DNA of 7,414 nt from assembly GCA_902773445.1 (NCBI GenBank), contig CACYEU010000183.1:1-7414 (forward strand), written 5' to 3'. Positions 1 to 5,678 of this stretch are shown piece after piece. Below the pieces are notes generated by a model, which saw only the letters and a program-made list of their open reading frames with translations, was not told the origin of the DNA and made no database searches. Made by a program: the position numbers and the translations under genes. This stretch comes from an uncultured Lachnospiraceae bacterium (GTDB lineage: Bacteria; Bacillota; Clostridia; Lachnospirales; Lachnospiraceae). How positions within the stretch are numbered: the first letter of the stretch is position 1; each line of letters begins with the position of its first letter.

Positions 1-765
1 CCGCCCCATGCCGATCGCCATGTCCGAATAGGCTGAGAAATCGAGGTAGATCTCAAGCATATAGGCGAACATGCCGACCCAGAGCGCGACCGTCGACTGC
101 GCGTGAAGCGCCTTGGTGCCGCCGTTTAAGATCTCATCGGCGATCGCGGCGCATCCGTTCGCGAGGATCGCCTTCTTGGCCAGACCGACACAGAAGCGGC
201 GGATGCCGTAATACAGATCATTGCGCGAGACTCTGCGGTTCTCGATCTCCTTCGCGACCGTCGAATAGCGGACGATCGGTCCGGCGATACACTGATGGAA
301 CAGGCTCGCGTAGAGCAGCAGTTTAAAATAGTTCGGCTGCGCATCGACTTCGCCGCGGTAGACATCGACCACATAGCTCAGCAGCTGGAATGTGTAGAAT
401 GAAATACCGATCGGCAGGATGATATGCGGGATGACCTTCGGCACGCCGAACAGCGCGTGCAGATTGGCCGCGAAGAAATTCGTGTATTTGAAGACGACCA
501 GAAATCCGAGCAGGCATACGCATGCCAGCACAAGAAAAAGCCGGCGCATTTTCCCGGACCGGTTCTTTTCGATCTGCAGAGCGAAAAGCCAGCTGAAGAA
601 TGCGTCAGCAATCAGAATAGCGACGAACCCCAGACCTCCCCATGCATAGAAGATCAGTGAGGAGATCAGGAGTACGCGGTTTTTATAGCGCCTGTCAACC
701 AGTGTGTAAATAATCAGACACGGTGTCAGAAACGCAAATATGAACAGAAGACTAGAAAATACCAT
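1..765 (-). CDS. MBOAT-family membrane-bound O-acyltransferase (AlgI-like), 3' end outside the window
   Basis: Membrane O-acyltransferases of this type move an acyl group (usually acetyl) across the membrane onto an extracytoplasmic polymer, commonly together with an SGNH/DHHW-type partner encoded nearby. I read 255 residues from ATG at 765 to the window edge, about half of the usual ~470. Visible family marks are the MVFSSLLF start, RNRVLLISSLIFYAWG near 28-43, LPIGISFYTFQ at 117-127, DVYRG at 134-138, GPIVRY at 162-167 and DFSAYSDMAIGMG at 242-254. Hydrophobic segments lie near 4-21, 29-63 and 76-93. The catalytic His of the family lies further on and cannot be checked. The motif wording fits AlgI/PatA-type proteins better than DltB, but the acceptor polymer is unknown. 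The start codon has only a weak AGG two bases upstream and lies 9 nt after the ABC ATPase stop, so translation probably depends on reinitiation. Confidence 0.9.
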   Translation of the reverse strand, partial: MVFSSLLFIFAFLTPCLIIYTLVDRRYKNRVLLISSLIFYAWGGLGFVAILIADAFFSWLFALQIEKNRSGKMRRLFLVLACVCLLGFLVVFKYTNFFAANLHALFGVPKVIPHIILPIGISFYTFQLLSYVVDVYRGEVDAQPNYFKLLLYASLFHQCIAGPIVRYSTVAKEIENRRVSRNDLYYGIRRFCVGLAKKAILANGCAAIADEILNGGTKALHAQSTVALWVGMFAYMLEIYLDFSAYSDMAIGMGR

Positions 766-774
766 ACCTATATA

Positions 775-1518
775 TTACAACACTTTAGACAAAAAGTCTT
801 GAAGCCTCGGATCCTTCGGATGATTGAAGAACTCCTCGGGGGTGCTCTCTTCTTTGACAACACCTTCATCGACAAACAGCACGCGGTTCGCGACTTCCTT
901 TGCGAAGCCCATCTCATGCGTAACGACGACCATCGTCATGCCGTTCTTCGCCAGGCGCTGCATGATCTCAAGGCCTTCCCCGACCATTTCGGGATCGAGT
1001 GCCGATGTCGGCTCGTCGAAGAGCATCACATCGGGATCCATCGCCAGGGCTCTGACGATCGCGATACGCTGTTTCTGTCCGCCCGAAAGCTGCGACGGAT
1101 AATTGTCAGCCTTCTCTTCGAGGCCGACCCTCTTCAAAAGATCCATGCCCTTTTTATCGGCTTCCTCTTTTGACATCTTTAACAGCTTGATCGGCGCGAT
1201 CGTGATGTTCTCGAGGATCGTCTTGTGCGGAAACAGATTGAAGTGCTGGAACACCATGCCCATCTTCTGACGGTGGAGATTGATATCGACCTTCTTATCA
1301 GTCAGGTCGACTCCGTCGAAAATGATATGACCTTCGGTCGGCACCTCGAGCAGGTTCAGCGAGCGCAGGAATGTCGATTTGCCGGAACCGGACGGTCCGA
1401 CAACAACGACCACCTCGCCGCGCCTGATCTCCTGATCGATCCCGTTAAGAGCTTTCACATTAGGGAAATGCTTATGGAGGTTCTCAACCTTGATAATGAT
1501 ATCCTGATCAGTGGTCAC
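775..1518 (-). CDS. Polar amino-acid ABC transporter ATP-binding protein (GlnQ type)
   Basis: This 247-residue cytoplasmic ATPase drives import through the permease encoded just upstream. All nucleotide-binding motifs are present: Walker A GPSGSGKST (41-49), Q-loop Gln91, signature LSGGQ (144-148), Walker B VMLFDE (164-169), D-loop SALD (172-175) and switch His201 in VVTHEMGFA. The stretch from EMVGE to the C-terminal FLSKVL is typical of GlnQ/HisP-type subunits of amino-acid importers, as is the length. The start is GTG at 1518: it is preceded by a strong AAAGGAGG (1536-1529), and no ATG lies nearby. The gene overlaps the permease by 11 nt, so the two are coupled. A small departure is IVRALAM after the signature, where IARALAM is usual; this is unlikely to matter. 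The substrate cannot be told from this subunit. Confidence 0.97.
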   Translation of the reverse strand: MTTDQDIIIKVENLHKHFPNVKALNGIDQEIRRGEVVVVVGPSGSGKSTFLRSLNLLEVPTEGHIIFDGVDLTDKKVDINLHRQKMGMVFQHFNLFPHKTILENITIAPIKLLKMSKEEADKKGMDLLKRVGLEEKADNYPSQLSGGQKQRIAIVRALAMDPDVMLFDEPTSALDPEMVGEGLEIMQRLAKNGMTMVVVTHEMGFAKEVANRVLFVDEGVVKEESTPEEFFNHPKDPRLQDFLSKVL

Positions 1519-2194
1519 TGTTTCTCAACCTCCTTTCAAGCATCGATACGAGCTTGCTGAAGATCAGAACAAGCACAAGATAAATGATCGCGACCGCAAT
1601 CAGCGGCATAAACGCGTCATAGGTACGGCTTCGGATGATATCGCCGCCCTTGGTCAGATCTTCCATCGCGATATAACCTGAAACCGATGTCTCTTTCAGC
1701 AGGACGATGAACTCGTTGCCCAGCGCCGGCAGGACATTTTTAAACGCCTGCGGAAGAATGATGTAGCGCATCGTCTGGACATAGTTGAATCCGAGTGACC
1801 GTCCGGCTTCGAACTGGCCTTCATCGATCGACATGATGCCGGAGCGGAAGATCTCGGCGACATAGGCGCCCGAGTTCATTCCGAAGGCCAGGATCGCGAC
1901 AAGTACCTTGCTGACATTGACGCTCGCGAAGATGACATAGTAAATAATCAACAACTGTACGACGACCGGGGTTCCGCGGATGATCGTAATGTAGATATGG
2001 GCGATCGCGTTCAGGATCTTCAGATTGCCCTGCTTGTCATGTGTCGATCTGATGACAGCGATCAGAAAGCCCAGCACAATACCGACTAACGCGGCGAAAA
2101 AGGCCACAAGCAATGTGACCTTTAACCCGTTCGTTAGATATTTCCACCGGTCGTCTTCAATAAAGTTTAGAATAAACCGACTTTTGAGATCCAT
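1508..2194 (-). CDS. Polar amino-acid ABC transporter permease (HisM/GlnP type)
   Basis: This 228-residue membrane subunit forms the translocation path of an amino-acid importer; one such gene normally gives a homodimer. The protein has an N-terminal amphipathic part (1-20), then hydrophobic segments near 24-48, 63-90, 94-113 and 195-215. It carries the family's RGTPVVVQ (73-80) and the cytoplasmic coupling (EAA) loop from about 129 (EAGRSLGFNYVQ, then LPQAFKNVLPALGNEF at 147-162), which docks on the ATPase. The longer frame opens upstream at 2251, but ATG 2194 is the right start: AAGGAG sits 4 nt before it, and the protein then begins like its relatives. It starts 1 nt after the stop of the binding-protein gene. 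The permease looks fully ordinary in order and length, in contrast to its binding protein. Confidence 0.96.
   Translation of the reverse strand: MDLKSRFILNFIEDDRWKYLTNGLKVTLLVAFFAALVGIVLGFLIAVIRSTHDKQGNLKILNAIAHIYITIIRGTPVVVQLLIIYYVIFASVNVSKVLVAILAFGMNSGAYVAEIFRSGIMSIDEGQFEAGRSLGFNYVQTMRYIILPQAFKNVLPALGNEFIVLLKETSVSGYIAMEDLTKGGDIIRSRTYDAFMPLIAVAIIYLVLVLIFSKLVSMLERRLRNSDH
1529..1536 (-). promoter_or_regulatory. Ribosome-binding site of the ABC ATPase, inside the permease gene
   Basis: AAAGGAGG lies 10 nt before the GTG at 1518 and codes for part of the permease C-terminus (ERRLRN). It decides the unusual GTG start and explains how two overlapping genes can both be translated well. Confidence 0.8.
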
Positions 2195-2195
2195 A

Positions 2196-2990
2196 TTACT
2201 CCTTAACGATGATAACCTGCTTGCCTGTGTAGTAGCTGTCAGTGAAATCAACCTGAGTCTTGCGCTCGTCCGTCACGGTCATGCCGGCTGCGCCGAAGTC
2301 TGCCTTGCCGCTCTGAACGGCCGGAATGATCGCGTCAAATGCCATGTCTTCGATCTCGAGTTCATAGCCGAGCTTGTCGCAGATCGCCTGTGCGAAATCA
2401 GCGTCGATGCCGACGACTTCCTGTTCCTCTCTGAACTCATACGGCGGGAACTCAGCGTTGGTCGCCATGACCAGCTTGCCCTTTGAACGGTCGACACCTT
2501 CCGGAGACGCATAGCGCTCGCCCTTGCCTTCGATGTAGTATGTAACGATCTGATCAAATGTTCCCTCGTCCTTGAGTTCCTGGATCGCTTTGTTGAAGTC
2601 AGCGCAGACTGCGTTGTCCTTCTTGAAGCACATCGCGTAGTCCTCTTCGACATACGGCGCATCGAGGATCTTAAGTCCCTCTGCCTCGGCAACAAATGCC
2701 TGGGCCGGCTGGTCATCGATAACGACCGCGTCGATCTTGCCCTGTGTCAGAGACTGAACTGCCTCAAATCCCTTGTTGAAGCGCTCGACATTCTCATCGC
2801 CGTAATCGTCGGTAACATAGATATCACCGGTCGTTCCGGTCTGAACACCGATCTTCGCGCCTTCAAGATCATCAGCGCTCTCGATCTTCTTGGCCTCTGA
2901 GCCGCCGTCGGATGAGCCGCCGCATGCTGAAAGCATCGCTGCTGTCATTGCGACTGCCAGTAACACTGCAAATAATCTCTTCATTTTCAT
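2196..2990 (-). CDS. Amino-acid-binding lipoprotein of an ABC importer, circularly permuted SBP_bac_3 domain
   Basis: This extracytoplasmic receptor of 264 residues catches an amino acid and hands it to the permease encoded downstream. Residues 1-22 are a lipoprotein signal with lipobox LSAC; Cys23 should be lipidated. Normal family members begin the mature domain with a KLVVATxxxFPPYEF strand and reach the second lobe (…DLxGKKIGVQxGTTGD) about 100 residues later. Here the order is reversed. Residues 38-155 match the usual second half: SADDLEG, GVQTGTTGD (48-56), AVVIDDQPA (88-96), YAMCFKKDN (118-126), and the C-terminal helix AIQELKDEGTFDQIV. A linker (about 156-171) follows, then the usual first half: KLVMATNAEFPPYEF (172-186), GMTVTDERK (236-244), ending with QVIIVKE. 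The expected ligand contacts (Thr in GTTG, Asp92, Arg243) are all present. The frame is open and the start ATG has AAGGAGG 9 nt upstream. The fold and role are sure; the substrate (some polar amino acid) is not. Confidence 0.95.
   Translation of the reverse strand: MKMKRLFAVLLAVAMTAAMLSACGGSSDGGSEAKKIESADDLEGAKIGVQTGTTGDIYVTDDYGDENVERFNKGFEAVQSLTQGKIDAVVIDDQPAQAFVAEAEGLKILDAPYVEEDYAMCFKKDNAVCADFNKAIQELKDEGTFDQIVTYYIEGKGERYASPEGVDRSKGKLVMATNAEFPPYEFREEQEVVGIDADFAQAICDKLGYELEIEDMAFDAIIPAVQSGKADFGAAGMTVTDERKTQVDFTDSYYTGKQVIIVKE
2199..2204 (-). promoter_or_regulatory. Ribosome-binding site of the permease, in the last codons of the binding-protein gene
   Basis: AAGGAG is formed by the last two sense codons (Lys-Glu) of the upstream gene and is followed by TAAT and the ATG at 2194. 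The stop of one gene and the start of the next are one base apart, a typical layout for coupled translation. Confidence 0.75.
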
Positions 2991-2999
2991 ATATCAAGT

Positions 3000-3006
3000 C
3001 CTCCTT
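3000..3006 (-). promoter_or_regulatory. Ribosome-binding site of the binding lipoprotein
   Basis: A perfect AAGGAGG ends 9 nt before the ATG at 2990. It favours this start over the second in-frame ATG two codons later (MKMK), which would be 15 nt away. Confidence 0.85.
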
Positions 3007-3013
3007 ATCATAA

Positions 3014-3033
3014 TTATCCCGTCAAACGGATAA
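3014..3033 (-). repeat. Inverted repeat in the 5' leader of the ABC operon
   Basis: TTATCC and GGATAA (arms at 3033-3028 and 3019-3014) can pair around an 8-nt loop; an alternative pairing with one bulged base adds three CGT/ACG pairs. It lies between the promoter and the AAGGAGG, 7 nt from the latter. No T-tract follows, so it is not a terminator. It could be an operator dyad, or an RNA hairpin that protects the leader or sets access to the ribosome-binding site. Its role is a guess. Confidence 0.5.
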
Positions 3034-3070
3034 CTGACTAACGATTTTATAAATATTCATCAGTAGATTT

Positions 3071-3099
3071 ATTTTATACATCTTATATGAAAAAATCAA
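3071..3099 (-). promoter_or_regulatory. Promoter of the ABC importer operon
   Basis: The -35 hexamer TTGATT (3099-3094), a 17-bp spacer and the -10 hexamer TAAAAT (3076-3071) form a good housekeeping promoter in very AT-rich surroundings. The predicted start near 3064 gives a leader of about 70 nt before the ATG at 2990, too short for a T-box or most riboswitches. The -35 begins five bases after the uppP stop, and I see no terminator in between, so some read-through from uppP is likely. Confidence 0.7.
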
Positions 3100-3104
3100 G
3101 CAAA

Positions 3105-3926
3105 TCAGGCCCAGAGCAGGAAATACAGGAACGCGAACATACCGACCATGATCCGGTAGTAACCGAAGGGCTTGAAATCATGCTTCTTGACATAACCGAT
3201 AAAGAACCTGATCGTGAACAGCGAAACGATAAATGCCGTCACAAAACCAACGAGCAAGAGCCCGAGTTCACTGGCCGTAAAGACGAGTCCGTATTTGACA
3301 AGTTTCAGCAGGCTCGCGCCGAACATGACCGGGATCGCCATAAAAAATGTGAATTCCGCGATGACCGGTCTCGCCATGCCGAGCAGCAGTCCCGCGACGA
3401 TCGTGATCCCCGACCGGCTCGTTCCCGGAAGCAGCATCGCGATCACCTGGAATCCGCCGATGATCAGAGCCAGCTTGTAGTCGATCTGCCCGAGGCGCCT
3501 GACTACCGGTTCCCTGTCCGCGGTCTTGTTCTCGACAACGATAAACAGAATACCAAAAATGATCAGGACCAGACTGATGATCACCGGTTTACCCATCACT
3601 TTGTCGATCGCGTCGTCGAACAGCAGTCCCAGGACCGCGGCCGGAATCGTTGCGACCAGCACCTTGACCCAGAGGATCCAGGTGTTTCTCTTCTGCATCT
3701 CGTTCTTTCTTTTTGAAAATGGATTCAGCTTATGGAAATACAGCACGCAGACAGCCAGGATCGCGCCGAGCTGGATCACGACTTCGAACATCGTCTTGAA
3801 TTCCGTTCCGGTATCCAGCTTGATCAGATTCTCGACCAGGATCAGATGGCCCGTGCTGCTGACCGGCAGCCATTCGGTGATACCCTCGACAATGCCGAGG
3901 ATGATCGCTTTGATCAAATTGCCCAT
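3105..3926 (-). CDS. uppP: Undecaprenyl-diphosphatase
   Basis: UppP (BacA) removes a phosphate from undecaprenyl diphosphate at the membrane, recycling the lipid carrier used for peptidoglycan and other wall polymers; extra dosage gives bacitracin tolerance. The protein has 273 residues, normal for the family, and is mostly hydrophobic. The first signature, EGITEWLPVSSTGHLIL (14-30), holds the conserved Glu14, Glu18, Ser24 and His27. The second, LPGTSRSG (166-173), holds the catalytic-site Arg171. FEVVIQLGAILAV (47-59) is also typical. An upstream ATG at 3959 is in frame, but the start at 3926 is chosen: GAGGGAG lies 7 nt before it, the protein begins like its relatives, and the upstream ATG would fall in the leader hairpin. 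It has its own promoter and is divergent from malQ. Wall-related chemistry links it loosely to the MBOAT gene, but they are separate transcription units. Confidence 0.97.
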   Translation of the reverse strand: MGNLIKAIILGIVEGITEWLPVSSTGHLILVENLIKLDTGTEFKTMFEVVIQLGAILAVCVLYFHKLNPFSKRKNEMQKRNTWILWVKVLVATIPAAVLGLLFDDAIDKVMGKPVIISLVLIIFGILFIVVENKTADREPVVRRLGQIDYKLALIIGGFQVIAMLLPGTSRSGITIVAGLLLGMARPVIAEFTFFMAIPVMFGASLLKLVKYGLVFTASELGLLLVGFVTAFIVSLFTIRFFIGYVKKHDFKPFGYYRIMVGMFAFLYFLLWA

Positions 3927-3946
3927 TTCTATACTCCCTCGTACCG

Positions 3947-3965
3947 GCACTGACCTCATCAGTGC
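3947..3965 (-). repeat. Perfect hairpin in the uppP 5' leader, next to the ribosome-binding site
   Basis: The leader contains GCACTGA, a 5-nt loop TGAGG, and TCAGTGC: a 7-bp perfect stem. It ends 6 nt before the GAGGGAG ribosome-binding site (3940-3934). No run of T follows. It could stabilise the 5' end of the mRNA or be a protein-binding site; it does not resemble a riboswitch I know. Confidence 0.6.
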
Positions 3966-3985
3966 TCTTATAATGCGTAATAGAT

Positions 3986-4015
3986 ATTATACCATAAAGC
4001 CATGCCGCCCGTCAC
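3986..4015 (-). promoter_or_regulatory. Promoter of uppP
   Basis: A perfect -10 TATAAT (3991-3986) is preceded by TGG, giving an extended -10. The -35 GTGACG (4015-4010) lies 18 bp away and matches four of six consensus bases. The predicted start near 3979 gives a leader of about 53 nt that contains the hairpin next to the ribosome-binding site. Confidence 0.7.
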
Positions 4016-4064
4016 GGGTTTTATCGAGCATTACAATCTGCCTGCGCATCTGCCTTTGGCTTTG

Positions 4065-4074
4065 CCTGATCAGG
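4065..4074. repeat. Palindrome CCTGATCAGG upstream of the malQ promoter
   Basis: A 10-bp perfect palindrome sits about 40 bp before the malQ -10, in the divergent region between uppP and malQ. A second TCAGG (4084-4088) lies just downstream and can pair with the left half. It may be a regulator's site for malQ, but a palindrome of this length can occur by chance, more so in a GATC-rich genome. Confidence 0.25.
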
Positions 4075-4089
4075 ACAGTTTGTTCAGGG

Positions 4090-4118
4090 TTTCATTTTCA
4101 CAGCAAAAGGGATATAAT
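4090..4118 (+). promoter_or_regulatory. Promoter of malQ (strong -10, weak -35)
   Basis: TATAAT at 4113-4118 is a perfect -10. At 17 bp distance only TTTCAT (4090-4095) is available, a poor -35, which fits a promoter that needs an activator. The predicted start near 4125 leaves a leader of about 70 nt. I see no convincing catabolite-repression (cre) element around it. Confidence 0.55.
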
Positions 4119-4183
4119 TCTTTTAGTGATTGAAGCTGTGTGATTTAACAGAATACAATCATCACAACTCATTACCACGCTTG

Positions 4184-4189
4184 AAAGGA
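4184..4189 (+). promoter_or_regulatory. Ribosome-binding site of malQ, deciding the start codon
   Basis: AAAGGA directly abuts and overlaps the first ATG (4189), leaving no room for initiation there. The second in-frame ATG at 4195 is 5 nt away, a normal distance, so it is taken as the start. Confidence 0.7.
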
Positions 4190-4194
4190 TGACT

Positions 4195-5610
4195 ATGCTG
4201 CCAGAGCGTTCTGCCGGCATTTTGCTTCCGATGACATCGCTGCCGTCGCGGTACGGGATCGGCGATATGGGAGAGGGAGCGTACCGGTTTATCGATTTCT
4301 TAAAAAATGCGGGTCAGCGCGTCTGGCAAATGCTTCCTGTGACCAAAGCCGGAGGAGGCAATTCGCCGTATTACAGTCTTTCGTCGTTTACCTGCAATCC
4401 GCTGCTGATCGATCTCGAAGCGCTCGCGCGCGAGGGATTGCTCAGTGAAGATGATCTGACGGCCGCTGAAAGTGCAGCGGACAGCAGCCGGATCGACTAC
4501 GACGCGGTCATGGCAGTAAAGCTCCCGGCGCTGGAAAAGGCAACTGACTGCTTTTTCAGGGATCCGCAGAACTATCCGGCTCTGGCTGAAGAGTTTGAGG
4601 AGTACAAAGATGCGTCTCCTTTATTTGTCAAATACCTCGGTGACCGCGATATTCTGATCCAGCTTTTCTTTGACCGCCAGTGGCAGGCATTGAAAGACTA
4701 TGCGCATGAGCAGGGGATCCTGCTGGTCGGCGATATCCCGATCTATGTGGCGCCGGAATCCGACGATATGCGCGAGCATCCGGAGCTGTTTCAGCTGGAC
4801 GAGAACGGGTACCCGTCGATGATCGCCGGTGTGCCGCCGGATTATTTCTCGGAGACCGGCCAGGTCTGGAACAATCCGGTCTACGACTGGGGCGGTCACA
4901 GTCAGGAGCTGACGCACTGGTGGATCCGCCGGATCAAGCGGAATCTGGAACTGTTCGATCTTGTGCGGCTCGATCATTTCAGAGGATTTGAATCGTACTG
5001 GGTAATTCCGGCCGGCGCGGAAACCGCCATCGAAGGTCACTGGGAGAAAGGTCCGGGCCTTGCGTTTTTCGATGCGCTGCGGGCCGAGCTGGGGGGATCC
5101 GGTGATCTCCCGCTGATCGCCGAGGATCTCGGCGATATCACCGATGCAGTGCGGCAGCTGCTTGCGGACACCGGCCTGCCGGGCATGAAAGTGCTGCAGT
5201 TTGCATTTGGCGCGGGCGATGACAATGATCATTTACCGAGCAATTACCGGACCGATAACTGCATCTGCTACACCGGGACGCACGACAACGACACGATCCT
5301 CGGCTGGTTTGAGAAAGCGCAGGAATGGGTGCGCGGACATGCGATGAGTTATCTCGGATGTGAAGATCCGTACAGAGATACCGACGGTGTTCCGGCGATC
5401 GTCGAAGCGATGATCAAGACCGCACTGCATTCAAGGGCTGCGCTCGCGGTCGTTCCGATGCAGGATGTACTCAGTCTCGGAACCGAAGCGCGGATGAATA
5501 TTCCCGGAAAATCGGGAGACAACTGGTCATGGCGCGTCACCTATGAGCAGCTCTCCGATGAGACTGCCGGCCGCCTGCGGAGATGGGCGGCTGAGGCCGG
5601 CCGCTGCTGA
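4195..5610 (+). CDS. malQ: 4-alpha-glucanotransferase (amylomaltase, GH77), internally shortened
   Basis: MalQ moves maltosyl and longer glucan units between alpha-1,4-glucans in the cytoplasm, in maltodextrin or glycogen turnover. This version has 471 residues against about 500 in the family. Catalytic marks are intact: nucleophile Asp260 in VRLDHFRG, acid/base Glu310 in IAEDLG, and Asp364 in GTHDNDT. SAGILLPMTSLPS (6-18), GDIPIYVA (179-186), AGVPPDYFSETGQ (211-223) and ARMNIPG (432-438) are also typical. Between EEFEEYK (to 138) and LFFDRQW (from 157) only 18 residues remain, where the Thermus enzyme has nearly 60; the usual WLxDYALFMALK helix and what follows are gone. The reading frame is clean, so this is not a frameshift. 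The gene starts a plus-strand group and is divergent from uppP. No other maltodextrin genes are seen beside it. Confidence 0.96.
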   Translation: MLPERSAGILLPMTSLPSRYGIGDMGEGAYRFIDFLKNAGQRVWQMLPVTKAGGGNSPYYSLSSFTCNPLLIDLEALAREGLLSEDDLTAAESAADSSRIDYDAVMAVKLPALEKATDCFFRDPQNYPALAEEFEEYKDASPLFVKYLGDRDILIQLFFDRQWQALKDYAHEQGILLVGDIPIYVAPESDDMREHPELFQLDENGYPSMIAGVPPDYFSETGQVWNNPVYDWGGHSQELTHWWIRRIKRNLELFDLVRLDHFRGFESYWVIPAGAETAIEGHWEKGPGLAFFDALRAELGGSGDLPLIAEDLGDITDAVRQLLADTGLPGMKVLQFAFGAGDDNDHLPSNYRTDNCICYTGTHDNDTILGWFEKAQEWVRGHAMSYLGCEDPYRDTDGVPAIVEAMIKTALHSRAALAVVPMQDVLSLGTEARMNIPGKSGDNWSWRVTYEQLSDETAGRLRRWAAEAGRC

Positions 5611-5678
5611 AGTCCGGCCCATTTGAAATAACGAAACCCGAAACAATGCTTTAGATTTGCCACAGAAAGGCAGCCGAC

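Noticed and set aside
2195..2251. Longer permease starting at 2251
   Set aside because: It would overlap the binding-protein gene by 56 bases and add 19 residues unlike the family; ATG 2194 has its own AAGGAG.
2196..2990. Binding protein as a broken gene, tandem fusion or truncated fragment
   Set aside because: There is one signal peptide, one open frame, each half occurs once and is complete, and the ligand-binding motifs are intact. The permease starts directly after it, so no leftover half lies downstream.
2991..3104. Riboswitch or T-box before the ABC operon
   Set aside because: The leader after the predicted start is only about 70 nt, with a single short hairpin and no terminator or T-box sequence.
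3927..3959. Longer uppP starting at ATG 3959
   Set aside because: The extra 11 residues (MRSVPVRGSIE) do not look like the family, and the ATG lies in the leader hairpin with no ribosome-binding site. ATG 3926 has GAGGGAG at a good distance.
3087..4143. Long plus-strand open frames opposite uppP
   Set aside because: Their translations are low-complexity and very rich in charged or Ser/Thr residues, as expected for antisense shadows; they have no ribosome-binding sites, and uppP is certain on the other strand.
4139..4166. TGTGAT … ATCACA in the malQ leader as a CRP-like site
   Set aside because: The half-sites are separated by far more than the six bases of a CRP site, and it lies after the promoter in a likely Gram-positive. 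At most a weak 6-bp stem with a 16-nt loop.
5595..5619. GGCCGG … CCGGCC at the end of malQ as a terminator
   Set aside because: The stem is 6 bp with a 13-nt loop, starts inside the gene, and is followed by CATTTG with no T-tract.
5623..5657. Separate plsC promoter (TTGAAA at 5623)
   Set aside because: No acceptable -10 lies 16-18 bp downstream; the best nearby AT-rich hexamer is too far and a poor match.
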